A stretch of DNA of 5,180 nt from Deltaproteobacteria bacterium (lineage in GTDB: Bacteria > Desulfobacterota > BSN033 > UBA1163), in the NCBI GenBank assembly GCA_016875155.1, contig VGSD01000242.1:1-5180 (forward strand), given 5' to 3'. Under the pieces are notes generated by a model that was given only the letters and a program-made list of their open reading frames with translations, had not been told where the DNA came from and did not search any database. Position numbers and translations under genes: made by a program. This document shows, piece by piece, positions 1-5,180 of this stretch. Positions within the stretch are counted from its first letter, which is position 1, and each line of letters begins with the position of its first letter.

Positions 1-1
1 T

Positions 2-886
2 TATATCGGAACTCGAACCGAGGCTGTCTCCCATCTTACCACAGCCTATGAACACGGCTTCACCGAATCAGCGGTCAACGCCCCTGTCCTCATCGCCGAT
101 GGTTTGAGGGGAAACAGCGCGGTCAACGTCAGAATTGATAAACCCATCTTTAAAACGGTTTCCATTAGCCATGCCATCCATATGGCGGATGTTCTGATCG
201 GTGTGACTCATTTCAAGGGGCATGAATTATCAGGGTTCGGAGGGACGCTTAAAAACCTTGGTATGGGATGCGCCAGCCGTGAAGGGAAGTTGAACCAGCA
301 CTCGAACATCTCTCCCCAAGTGAAAAAGAAGGCATGTGTGGGATGCGAGACCTGTCTCCCCTGGTGCCCTTCGAGTGCCATCTCAATGATCCCACCTGAT
401 TCGGAAGGCAAGGCCAAACATTCCGTTGCCCTCATCGATCCAAAAAAATGCATTGGGTGTGGGGAGTGCATTCTCTCCTGCCCTCAAGGAGCCATCCAGA
501 TTCAGTGGAACGAATCCATTCCCCTCTTCCAGAAGAAGATGGTGGAATATGCCTATGGTGTCATTCATAAGAAGAAAGGGAAAGCCCTATACCTCAACTT
601 TCTCACGCAGATCTCCCCTGCCTGCGACTGTTACGGATTCTCAGATACCCCGATTGTGAAGGATATAGGAATACTTTCCTCTAACGACCCGGTGGCCATT
701 GACCAGGCTTCGGTCGATCTGGTCAATCAGGAAGAAGGAAATCGATCATCGAAGCTCACAAAAAACCTGGAAACAGGTGGAGATAAATTCCGAGCCCTTT
801 ATCCGGAAGTAGATTGGAATATTCAACTCGCCTACGCAGAAGAGGTCGGCCTAGGCACAAGAAATTATGAATTGATCAAGATTTAA
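2..886 (+). CDS. DUF362 family protein with internal 2x[4Fe-4S] ferredoxin domain (5' truncated by window edge)
   Basis: The reading frame is open from base 2 to the TAA at 884-886, giving 294 codons with no start seen. It begins at YIGTRTEAVSHLTTAYEHGF, which in DUF362 proteins lies inside the domain, so I infer roughly 70-80 N-terminal residues are missing. A TTG at 104 could be read as a start but would cut the domain in half. DUF362 hallmarks follow: an ADVLIGVTHFKGHELSG stretch, then GGTLKNLGMGCASREGK. Next come two [4Fe-4S] motifs, CVGCETCLPWCP (visible residues 112-123) and CIGCGECILSCP (150-161). DUF362 sequence then resumes (GILSSNDPVAIDQASVDLV), so the ferredoxin is inserted inside the domain rather than attached at the end. 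No signal peptide can be judged because the N-terminus is missing. The exact reaction of DUF362 proteins is not established to my knowledge; an electron-transfer or redox role is inferred from the clusters. Its downstream neighbour, the Cas2-like gene, looks unrelated. Confidence 0.9.
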   Translation, partial: YIGTRTEAVSHLTTAYEHGFTESAVNAPVLIADGLRGNSAVNVRIDKPIFKTVSISHAIHMADVLIGVTHFKGHELSGFGGTLKNLGMGCASREGKLNQHSNISPQVKKKACVGCETCLPWCPSSAISMIPPDSEGKAKHSVALIDPKKCIGCGECILSCPQGAIQIQWNESIPLFQKKMVEYAYGVIHKKKGKALYLNFLTQISPACDCYGFSDTPIVKDIGILSSNDPVAIDQASVDLVNQEEGNRSSKLTKNLETGGDKFRALYPEVDWNIQLAYAEEVGLGTRNYELIKI

Positions 887-969
887 ATCAGCCCCTATGA
901 GTTGACATGCTAAACCCAAACCGATCTTCATCTCCCAAGCCCCAACCCAGTCACCCTCTCTAACCAAAG

Positions 970-1007
970 ATTGTACCTAAAATTGCGATCGCATTTTTAG
1001 GTACAAT
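970..1007. repeat. 38-bp near-perfect palindrome, left copy of a flanking pair
   Basis: The two arms of 19 bp (970-988 and 989-1007) are reverse complements apart from one T:T mismatch (983 against 994). The arms start ATTGTACCTAAAA and the centre is GCGATCGC (985-992). It ends 16 nt before the ATG of the Cas2-like gene and just upstream of its ribosome binding site, so it could be an operator or a 5'-leader hairpin. A TACAAT at 1002-1007 resembles a -10 box, but there is no convincing -35 and a start from it would fall in the ribosome binding site. The core 36 bp recur at 1681-1718 with one base changed. Confidence 0.92.
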
Positions 1008-1023
1008 AAGAAGAGGTAGCAAG

Positions 1024-1644
1024 ATGAAAACAAAAGAGAATGTAGCAAAAAGTAGTCACCCTACCAAAGGTTTAGATTTCCTTTCTCATTCGAGAGGCAA
1101 ATTAGCAAGGGACGTTTTGTCAATGATTGCTGACGGAGTCATTATCCCTGCCACTTTTCTTGAACCTGTCCTCCCTAAGGCCATGCGCCCTCTTCTTAAT
1201 GAATTTTCAAAAAGGTGCCACATTAAAAGGGGGGAGCCTCTCATAAAGTCACTCTCTTACCTTTATCGTAAACGTCTCGTTTCTATTACCGAAAAAGATG
1301 GTCAGCAGATTTTAACCATTTCCGAAGATGGTAAAAAACGCATCTTGCATTTCGATCTTGATAAGTTGGCCATTAAAAGACCTATAAAATGGGATGGTTA
1401 TTGGCGCATTGTTTTATTTGATATTCCCGAACGGAAGAAGCAAGGCAGGGAGGCGCTTCGGAGTAAGTTGAAACAACTTGGATTTCACCAGTTACAAAAA
1501 AGCTGTTTTGTTCATCCTTTCGATTGCAAACCTGAAATTGATTTCATTTCTGAACTTTATGAGGTTTCGCCCTTTGTCAATTATATCGTCGCGAAAGAAA
1601 TTGAAGGGATAACCCCACTCTTAAAATTCTTTAATCTTTCTTAA
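1024..1644 (+). CDS. PaaX-like / Cas2-like domain protein (putative winged-helix regulator or nuclease-fold protein), 206 aa
   Basis: The ATG at 1024 is preceded by AAGAGGT (1011-1017) at 6-nt spacing, supporting this start. Residues about 25-110 are helical and end in a wing-like segment (LYRKRLVSITEKDGQQILTI, then SEDGKKRIL), consistent with a winged helix. Residues about 119-206 carry the PaaX_C/Cas2-like ferredoxin fold: WDGYWRIVLFDIPE (123-136) followed by REALRSKLKQLGFHQLQKSCF. Asp133 aligns with the catalytic Asp of Cas2 first strands, and the GFHQLQKSCFV stretch resembles the VQxSVF region of Cas2. The domain order matches the PaaX family, whose known members repress phenylacetate catabolism genes, but PaaX itself is longer and no paa genes are present here. 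No cas1, effector or repeat array is visible, so this is not a CRISPR cas2. Sampled stretches are about 32-45% GC against about 53% in a sampled stretch of the upstream gene, hinting at transfer. A perfect palindrome follows 36 nt after the stop. DNA binding is likely; catalysis is open. Confidence 0.82.
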   Translation: MKTKENVAKSSHPTKGLDFLSHSRGKLARDVLSMIADGVIIPATFLEPVLPKAMRPLLNEFSKRCHIKRGEPLIKSLSYLYRKRLVSITEKDGQQILTISEDGKKRILHFDLDKLAIKRPIKWDGYWRIVLFDIPERKKQGREALRSKLKQLGFHQLQKSCFVHPFDCKPEIDFISELYEVSPFVNYIVAKEIEGITPLLKFFNLS

Positions 1645-1679
1645 GGTTTCAAACCCACCAAACTTTTGATTCAACCCGG

Positions 1680-1719
1680 TTTTGTACCTAAAATTGCGAT
1701 CGCAATTTTAGGTACAAAA
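1680..1719. repeat. 40-bp perfect palindrome, right copy of the flanking pair
   Basis: Positions 1680-1699 and 1700-1719 are exact reverse complements. Arms start TTTTGTACCTAAAATTGCGA and the centre is GCGATCGC (1696-1703). Compared with the copy at 970-1007, the shared 36-bp core differs at one base (A at 1705 where the left copy has T at 994). It starts 36 nt after the stop codon of the Cas2-like gene. The stem could act as a two-way transcription barrier between this gene and convergent truA, but no clean T-tract follows the arm, so a classic terminator is not supported. Confidence 0.95.
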
Positions 1720-1749
1720 TATTTTGAGTGAACTGACGTTTGGCGGGTG

Positions 1750-1774
1750 AAACCACTATTGCATAGTAAGGTTT
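1750..1774. other. Small hairpin between the right palindrome and truA
   Basis: AAACCACTAT (1750-1759) and ATAGT...GGTTT (1763-1774) can pair around a TGC loop, with two unpaired A residues (1768-1769). TGGCG at 1741-1745 and CGCCA at 1825-1829 could form an outer closing stem around it. No T-run follows the small hairpin closely; the nearest is at about 1793-1799. It could be a structured 3' region between the two convergent genes or a remnant element. Its function is unknown. Confidence 0.4.
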
Positions 1775-1829
1775 GTTGAAGAAAATGGATTGTTTTTTTA
1801 ATATGCAAAGCAAGAAGTAACCCACGCCA

Positions 1830-2567
1830 TCAGTATTTAACTTCTTTCAGGAATAATCCATGGGCGGGAGCAGTGGGGCCAGCTTTTTTCCTGTCTCTTG
1901 ATTCGAGGATGTCCTGAAAGCCCTCCGGGCTGATTTTCCCTTTCCCCACTTCAACAAGAGTCCCTACGATGGCCCTCACCATCTGTTTTAAAAATCCACC
2001 GCCTTCAATCTCAAACCGCACCAGACCATCTTTTCCCCTTTTCCATTCAGCACGGAATATTTTCCTAACAGTCGTCTTCGTAGGGGTTCCTGTGGAACGA
2101 AAAGATGAGAAGTCATGTTCACCGACCAGTTTCTTGGTTGCCTGCCTCACCTTTTCCCAGTCCAGCCTCTGCGGGATATGCCAGGCATATCCACGATGAA
2201 ATACAGATCGGACAGGTTGATTGATGATCTGATATTCATAGATCTTGCTCTTGGCTTGTTTCCGGGAATGGAAAGACTCTCCAGACTCTTCCACCTTTTT
2301 AATTGCGATGTCAGAAGGGAGGAGACTATTCAAAGCCTTTTGAATCGAACGGACATCCATGTGGCTTGTTGTTCTGAAATGGGCGACTTGCTCAAATGCA
2401 TGTACTCCTGCATCTGTCCTCCCGGACCCTGTTAGACGGACATTCTCACCTGTTAGAAGTTTTAACTTCCCTTCGATCATCCCTTGAATGGTCGGCCCTT
2501 TGGCTTGCACCTGCCATCCCATGTAGTTCGTTCCATCGTATTCGATAAGAAGTTTAATGGTACGCAT
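1830..2567 (-). CDS. truA: tRNA pseudouridine synthase A (tRNA pseudouridine 38-40 synthase)
   Basis: TruA isomerises uridines 38, 39 and 40 in the tRNA anticodon stem-loop to pseudouridine, in the cytoplasm. From the chosen start the protein has 245 residues, a normal TruA length. It opens with MRTIKLLIEYDGTNYMGWQ. The catalytic motif GRTDAGVHA is at residues 49-57, with Asp52 the expected nucleophile. FHSRKQAKSKIYEY (99-112) holds the conserved Tyr of the active site (Tyr110), GGGFLKQMVR is at 189-198, and the C-terminus has the family's APAHGLFLKEVKY ending. The frame runs on 22 codons upstream to an ATG at 2633, but that stretch is translated TTCGAA-type repeat and matches no TruA N-terminus. 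An ATG at 2573 is also possible; I prefer 2567 because a GGT lies 7 nt before it, though the Shine-Dalgarno match is weak for either. It lies last in the minus-strand cluster, 123 nt after the DUF362 gene, and converges with the Cas2-like gene. Confidence 0.95.
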   Translation of the reverse strand: MRTIKLLIEYDGTNYMGWQVQAKGPTIQGMIEGKLKLLTGENVRLTGSGRTDAGVHAFEQVAHFRTTSHMDVRSIQKALNSLLPSDIAIKKVEESGESFHSRKQAKSKIYEYQIINQPVRSVFHRGYAWHIPQRLDWEKVRQATKKLVGEHDFSSFRSTGTPTKTTVRKIFRAEWKRGKDGLVRFEIEGGGFLKQMVRAIVGTLVEVGKGKISPEGFQDILESRDRKKAGPTAPAHGLFLKEVKY

Positions 2568-2579
2568 CTTCATTACCAA

Positions 2580-2710
2580 AATTCGAAATTCGAATATCGA
2601 ATCTCGAAACAAATTCGAATTCTCGAAACCCAAATATCTTAAACTTTCTTTAGAACTTTTTAAATTTGGTCATTTGAGATTGTTTCGAATTTAGGATTTC
2701 GTGCTTCGAA
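2580..2710. repeat. TTCGAA-rich intergenic repeat tract
   Basis: The hexamer TTCGAA occurs at 2582, 2589, 2614, 2684 and 2705, with further TCGAA units at 2597, 2604 and 2623, in otherwise A/T-rich sequence. Because TTCGAA is its own reverse complement, the tract is rich in short inverted repeats. It fills the gap between the DUF362 gene and truA. At one end it reads into the DUF362 gene, supplying its last codons and TAA stop; at the other it extends the truA frame by 22 spurious codons. I recall similar filler as common between genes in Desulfobacterota and other environmental genomes, but could not check this here. Confidence 0.7.
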
Positions 2711-3830
2711 TTTGGCTATATATCTTTAATGCCCATCCGGGTTCAATGGTGATGGCTCCTTCGGGACAGATTTCCTGACAGCAGAAACACCGAATGCATT
2801 TCCCGTAATCAAATACCAGTCCTTTATTCTTTTCTTTGAGTGTCTTCGGTGGGCATATTTCAACACATTGGTTGCATAGCTTGCATATCTCTTTTTCGAT
2901 TACAGGCTTTGCGCTCATGGCAGATTTTACGGTTTTTTTAATAAACCCGGGCAGATACCAATCGATCCGGTAAGGAGTGGGGAATTTGAAATTTGTTATC
3001 TTCACATCCCCAACTCTTTCGCCCACTGTCACAACATCATTCTCTCCCAGCCCCCGTTCAAAAGCGACCCGGTTTGTCATCAACGAGTCTCTGGGAAGTC
3101 CAAGAAGGTCACAGACAATCTGATCCACGCCGAGCGCATCTTTGCTTGCCAAAATCAATCCAAGGGGAATTGGGTCACCACTACCAGGTCCATTTCCTTC
3201 CATTCCAGTAATCCCATCGAGAATGGTTAGCGTCGGCTGAATGAGTTGATAGATGTCTACCAACATCTGGGCAAAGAGTTTCGGATCTTCTCCGGCCTTG
3301 AGATGCCAGAGCGCTTTGCTTGGTCCGGGAATGCACCCAAAAAGGTTTTTGACTCCGAGGGTCAGGAACATCTGGGCATGGGTCTTCCATTTCGGAAGAT
3401 TGATGATGACATCGGCTTCGAGGACAGACTGATCGATCTCAATATTTTTAAAAACCTTTCCTTTTTTCTCCGGAGGTAAAACCGACCGATTAAATTCCAC
3501 GATTGGACAACCCAATGAATCGGTCACCTCTTTGATTCCGGCTTTCTCAGCAACTTTTTTTGCACTCTCGATGCCAGGGCTGTCTCCGAGAAAAGGAATG
3601 CCGCCTGCTTCTTGAACGATTTGAACCACTCCTTTGACCACAGAAGGATGGGTCGTGACCGCTTTCTCGGGACTCTTTGCGGAAAGAAGATTGGGCTTGA
3701 GAAGGACACGGTCTCCTTTTTTAATAAATGAATGGATTCCCCCGATTAAATCAATGGATCGCCGAAGTGCCTTTAGAACTTCAGTTTCGTCATAGGTTAA
3801 ACATTTGACAATGGAAACTTGTGTCGCCAC
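2691..3830 (-). CDS. DUF362 family protein with C-terminal 2x[4Fe-4S] ferredoxin domain, 379 aa
   Basis: The DUF362 domain spans residues about 4-280: VSIVKC near the start, GDRVLLKPNLLSAKSPEKAVTTHP (39-62), GDSPG (82-86), ADVIINLPKWKTHAQMFLTLGVKNLFGC (139-166), and ASKDALGVDQIVCDLLGL (228-245). A bacterial-type ferredoxin follows, with CKLCNQCVEICP (Cys316, 319, 322, 326) and CIRCFCCQEICP (Cys345, 348, 351, 355), enough for two [4Fe-4S] clusters. No signal peptide or membrane span is seen, so it is probably cytoplasmic. The start is a GTG directly after the TAG of the upstream flavoprotein gene. No in-frame ATG occurs before Met154, so the GTG is the best choice. An AAGGAG sits 12 nt upstream inside the previous gene, suggesting translational coupling. 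The last six or so residues (IRSTKS) come from the TTCGAA repeat. The biochemical role is unknown; electron transfer is inferred. Unlike the DUF362 protein at 2-886, its clusters are appended rather than inserted. Confidence 0.92.
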   Translation of the reverse strand: MATQVSIVKCLTYDETEVLKALRRSIDLIGGIHSFIKKGDRVLLKPNLLSAKSPEKAVTTHPSVVKGVVQIVQEAGGIPFLGDSPGIESAKKVAEKAGIKEVTDSLGCPIVEFNRSVLPPEKKGKVFKNIEIDQSVLEADVIINLPKWKTHAQMFLTLGVKNLFGCIPGPSKALWHLKAGEDPKLFAQMLVDIYQLIQPTLTILDGITGMEGNGPGSGDPIPLGLILASKDALGVDQIVCDLLGLPRDSLMTNRVAFERGLGENDVVTVGERVGDVKITNFKFPTPYRIDWYLPGFIKKTVKSAMSAKPVIEKEICKLCNQCVEICPPKTLKEKNKGLVFDYGKCIRCFCCQEICPEGAITIEPGWALKIYSQIRSTKS

Positions 3831-4301
3831 CTATCCAAGCTTCTCCTTCCCGGTCATCTCTTGTATGGAAATCTCGATCACGGCTGTTTTTTTCACAATT
3901 TCAGGTGCCATGGCTCCGTAGCCACCTTCGGGTTGATACTTCTCCATCAGCTTTTCGAGGACCTTCAATTTTCCATCTTCATCCCTTACTAGAACAGCCT
4001 TCCCTTTAATGATCACGCTTCGATAGTAATATCCGGCCATGCAGGCAGGCCCATTTGCAGGAGCATAGGCAATCGGTTGGTCCAGTTCGAAACAGACAGG
4101 GCTTCCGCGGCGAATATCTCTGATTTTTTCTCCTTTTTTGGAGGAATGGATATAGATCCTTCCATCCCAGTAAACATAATTGACAGGCTTGATAACGGGA
4201 AAACCTTGAGAGTTGACTGTGGCCATCCTGCCAACCAGTGATCGTTCCAATAGGTCGGCTATTGTTTTCTTGTTTTCGATCTTTCTTTCCGGTCGTCGCA
4301 T
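3831..4301 (-). CDS. Pyridoxamine 5'-phosphate oxidase-fold flavoprotein, NimA-like (Pyridox_ox_2 family), 156 aa
   Basis: This is a split-barrel flavin-binding protein of the family that includes NimA-type nitroimidazole reductases. Family features visible are GRMATVNSQGFPVIKPVNYVY (24-44, first strands), IYIHSSKKGEKI (49-60, the usual FMN-phosphate contact region), VCFELD (69-74), and YRSVIIKGKAVLV (93-105), followed by a helix, LKVLEKLMEKYQPEGGY. The length is typical. True PLP synthesis is unlikely because PdxH is longer and has other motifs; the substrate here is unknown. Some relatives bind heme or F420 instead of FMN, which cannot be excluded. The ATG at 4301 follows GGGAGGA (4314-4308) at 6-nt spacing, a strong ribosome binding site. 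The gene lies 28 nt after comB and directly abuts the DUF362 gene, so all three probably form one transcript and may share a redox role. Confidence 0.85.
   Translation of the reverse strand: MRRPERKIENKKTIADLLERSLVGRMATVNSQGFPVIKPVNYVYWDGRIYIHSSKKGEKIRDIRRGSPVCFELDQPIAYAPANGPACMAGYYYRSVIIKGKAVLVRDEDGKLKVLEKLMEKYQPEGGYGAMAPEIVKKTAVIEISIQEMTGKEKLG
3843..3848 (-). promoter_or_regulatory. Shine-Dalgarno site for the GTG-started DUF362 gene, inside the preceding gene
   Basis: Read on the minus strand this is AAGGAG, 12 nt before the GTG at 3830-3828, encoding part of the final codons of the flavoprotein. The spacing is on the long side. Together with the zero-length stop-start junction (TAG then GTG) it supports coupled translation and the GTG start. 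Confidence 0.5.
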
Positions 4302-4329
4302 CCTCTGTCCTCCCTCGATCTTCTCCCAA

Positions 4330-5052
4330 TCAACGGGATCGAATCACCCCGTCCCGGAATGTTGGAACAATGTCTATGATATCTACTTGAGCACAGTAAG
4401 CAAGGTCAGCTTCAAATCCCTTAGCCACCAGGTCTCTTCCATGAATCGAAGCGTAAAATACATCAATTAAGTTAGCTTCAAATCTTTGGTAGAGAATATG
4501 AGCGGAATGGGCTGCATCTGTTAAAGCAATGGAATCACCTTCTGTTTTGACGATCCGGTCGATCAACATCCCTCCACATATTGTATCCTCAAGAGAAAAC
4601 CTCCCACCATCACCCGAAGGATAGAGAAGGACATTTTGATTCATATCAAGACACACCTTTGTAATTGCGCCAATGTTAAAAAAACTTCCGGCAATGACTT
4701 TTTTCCCAGAAGATACAGAATGGAATGCCTTAGTCCCGTTGGTGGTCGTGAGGATTAATCTCTTTCCTCTCACCTTTTCTGCGATATATTCTCTCGGGGA
4801 ATTTCCGAGGTCAAATCCCTCTATCTTTTTACTTCCCCGCTCTCCTCCTAAAAGAGTACTGCCCGGAGGAAAATCCTTTGCCTTCTCAAATGCTTCCTCC
4901 ACCGTAGCAACAGGAATGATCTCTAAAACCCCTTGGGAGGTGGCATGGACGATCACCGAAGTCGCTCGGAGCACATCGATGACAACCACTGTTTTTCGAG
5001 AGAGAGCTAAAGGATCGGGAGGAACCGGAAGAAATTGAATGTCGATACGCAT
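4330..5052 (-). CDS. comB: 2-phosphosulfolactate phosphatase (ComB family)
   Basis: ComB removes the phosphate from 2-phosphosulfolactate to give sulfolactate, a Mg-dependent step known from coenzyme M synthesis in methanogens; bacterial homologues are widespread and may serve sulfolactate metabolism or something else. The 240-residue length is typical. Family motifs are VVVIDVLRATS (22-32, with Asp26), LLGGERGSKKIEGFDLGNSP (67-86), LILTTTNGTKAF (99-110), a GDGGRFSLEDTICGGMLI stretch (147-164) and GRDLVAKGFEADLAYCAQVD (205-224). The protein is soluble, with no signal peptide. The ATG at 5052 gives the expected family N-terminus (MRIDIQFLP), but there is no Shine-Dalgarno sequence before it (TTTTCTCTC), and a candidate -10 box lies 11 nt upstream, so the message may be nearly leaderless. 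No comA, comC, comD or comE partner is in the window, so the pathway is not shown. It appears to be first in the minus-strand cluster. Confidence 0.93.
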   Translation of the reverse strand: MRIDIQFLPVPPDPLALSRKTVVVIDVLRATSVIVHATSQGVLEIIPVATVEEAFEKAKDFPPGSTLLGGERGSKKIEGFDLGNSPREYIAEKVRGKRLILTTTNGTKAFHSVSSGKKVIAGSFFNIGAITKVCLDMNQNVLLYPSGDGGRFSLEDTICGGMLIDRIVKTEGDSIALTDAAHSAHILYQRFEANLIDVFYASIHGRDLVAKGFEADLAYCAQVDIIDIVPTFRDGVIRSR

Positions 5053-5063
5053 GAGAGAAAATT

Positions 5064-5072
5064 ATCATACCA
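5064..5072 (-). promoter_or_regulatory. Candidate extended -10 promoter for comB
   Basis: On the minus strand the sequence reads TGGTATGAT, matching the extended -10 pattern TGnTATAAT at all but one base, 11 nt before the comB ATG. A TTGAAA lies 12 nt upstream, too close to be a standard -35; at 17 nt there is no good -35. Transcription from here would start about 4 nt before the ATG, which fits the missing Shine-Dalgarno sequence. Confidence 0.35.
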
Positions 5073-5132
5073 GATGTCCTATTTCAAGCGAGGCAGGAAA
5101 AAGGGGTTTTTTAGAAAGTAATAAAAAAACTC

Positions 5133-5161
5133 TTGCATTTCAAATTTTCCTCTGTTATATA
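5133..5161 (+). promoter_or_regulatory. Candidate sigma-70-type promoter for a gene beyond the right edge
   Basis: TTGCAT (5133-5138) and TATATA (5156-5161) are separated by 17 nt; TATAAA at 5158-5163 is an alternative -10 with 19-nt spacing. The region is A/T-rich and lies upstream of and divergent from comB, where a + strand promoter would be expected if the next gene runs rightward. No coding sequence starts inside the window to confirm it. Confidence 0.4.
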
Positions 5162-5180
5162 AAATTTTCGGGGGCTATAT

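Larger units (their letters stand above)
970..1719 (+). other. Candidate palindrome-bounded cassette carrying one Cas2-like gene
   Basis: A single gene is enclosed by two almost identical long palindromes lying outside its ends, for a total of 750 bp. Both flanking genes (DUF362 and truA) seem complete on the sides facing it, and the interior is more A/T-rich than they are. No target-site duplication is visible directly outside the palindromes (AACCAAAG on the left, TATTTTGA on the right), and there is no recognisable transposase. It may be a mobile or selfish unit, or merely a regulator gene with two operator sites. The boundaries are those of the palindromes and are an inference. Confidence 0.4.

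Noticed and set aside
902..907. TTGACA as a -35 box for the Cas2-like gene
   Set aside because: No acceptable -10 box lies 16-18 nt downstream.
1024..1644. CRISPR-associated Cas2
   Set aside because: The C-terminal domain has the Cas2-like fold, but there is an N-terminal winged-helix-like region, no cas1 or effector gene, and no repeat-spacer array. The two palindromes are single sites about 700 bp apart.
970..1719. Cyanobacterial origin suggested by the GCGATCGC (HIP1) octamer
   Set aside because: The octamer occurs only twice, both times inside the long palindromes, and the genes do not look cyanobacterial.
1812..1846. Inverted repeat AAGAAGT/ACTTCTT around the truA stop as a terminator
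   Set aside because: The stem is short and A/T-rich with a 21-nt loop and no adjacent T-run on the truA strand.
1969..2435. Open frames on the + strand across truA
   Set aside because: They lie antisense to a clearly conserved gene, lack recognisable domains and have no ribosome binding sites that stand out.
2568..2633. Longer truA starting at 2633
   Set aside because: The extra 22 residues are translated TTCGAA repeat and do not match a TruA N-terminus; MRTIKLLIEYDG is the usual beginning.
4006..4329. Second minus-strand frame overlapping the flavoprotein gene (107 codons)
   Set aside because: It is out of frame with the conserved PPOX-fold protein and resembles no family I know; it is a shadow frame.
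4673..5038. 121-codon + strand frame opposite comB
   Set aside because: It is antisense to the conserved ComB motifs and has no domain features.
5098..5112. AAAAAGGGGTTTTT as a terminator stem
   Set aside because: The stem would consist of A:T pairs only with a GGGG loop, too weak to support.

Overview
The window looks like chromosomal DNA from an anaerobic bacterium, most likely a Desulfobacterota (Deltaproteobacteria-type) lineage or a similar environmental genome. The pointers are two DUF362 iron-sulfur proteins with paired 4Fe-4S clusters, a comB-type phosphatase, an intergenic filler rich in TTCGAA of a kind I associate with such genomes, and moderate GC. This placement is an inference; no rRNA or clear taxonomic marker is present.

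Layout. On the + strand, positions 2-886 are the 3' part of a DUF362 protein whose first residues lie outside the window. Next is an A/T-richer island: a single + strand gene (1024-1644) for a small protein with an N-terminal winged-helix-like region and a C-terminal Cas2-like/PaaX_C domain, bracketed by two nearly identical long palindromes (970-1007 and 1680-1719). The unit from palindrome to palindrome is 750 bp.

The rest is a minus-strand cluster, in transcription order: comB (2-phosphosulfolactate phosphatase, 5052-4330), a NimA-like pyridoxamine-phosphate-oxidase-fold flavoprotein (4301-3831), a second DUF362/ferredoxin protein (3830-2691) and truA (tRNA pseudouridine synthase A, 2567-1830). 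The first three are tightly packed (28-nt and 0-nt gaps) and probably co-transcribed. truA follows after 123 nt filled by the TTCGAA repeat, which also supplies the last codons and stop of the DUF362 gene. At the right edge there is a candidate divergent + strand promoter (5133-5161) for a gene beyond the window, and a candidate extended -10 promoter for comB.

How the genes work together: the comB / flavoprotein / DUF362 trio suggests redox or cofactor-linked metabolism, but no pathway can be reconstructed from the window, and truA is a housekeeping gene at the end of the cluster. The most noteworthy element is the palindrome-bounded Cas2-like gene. It could be a self-regulated repressor with two operators, or a small selfish or mobile cassette whose Cas2/PaaX-family protein acts on its own palindromes. 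The sequence alone does not decide between these.
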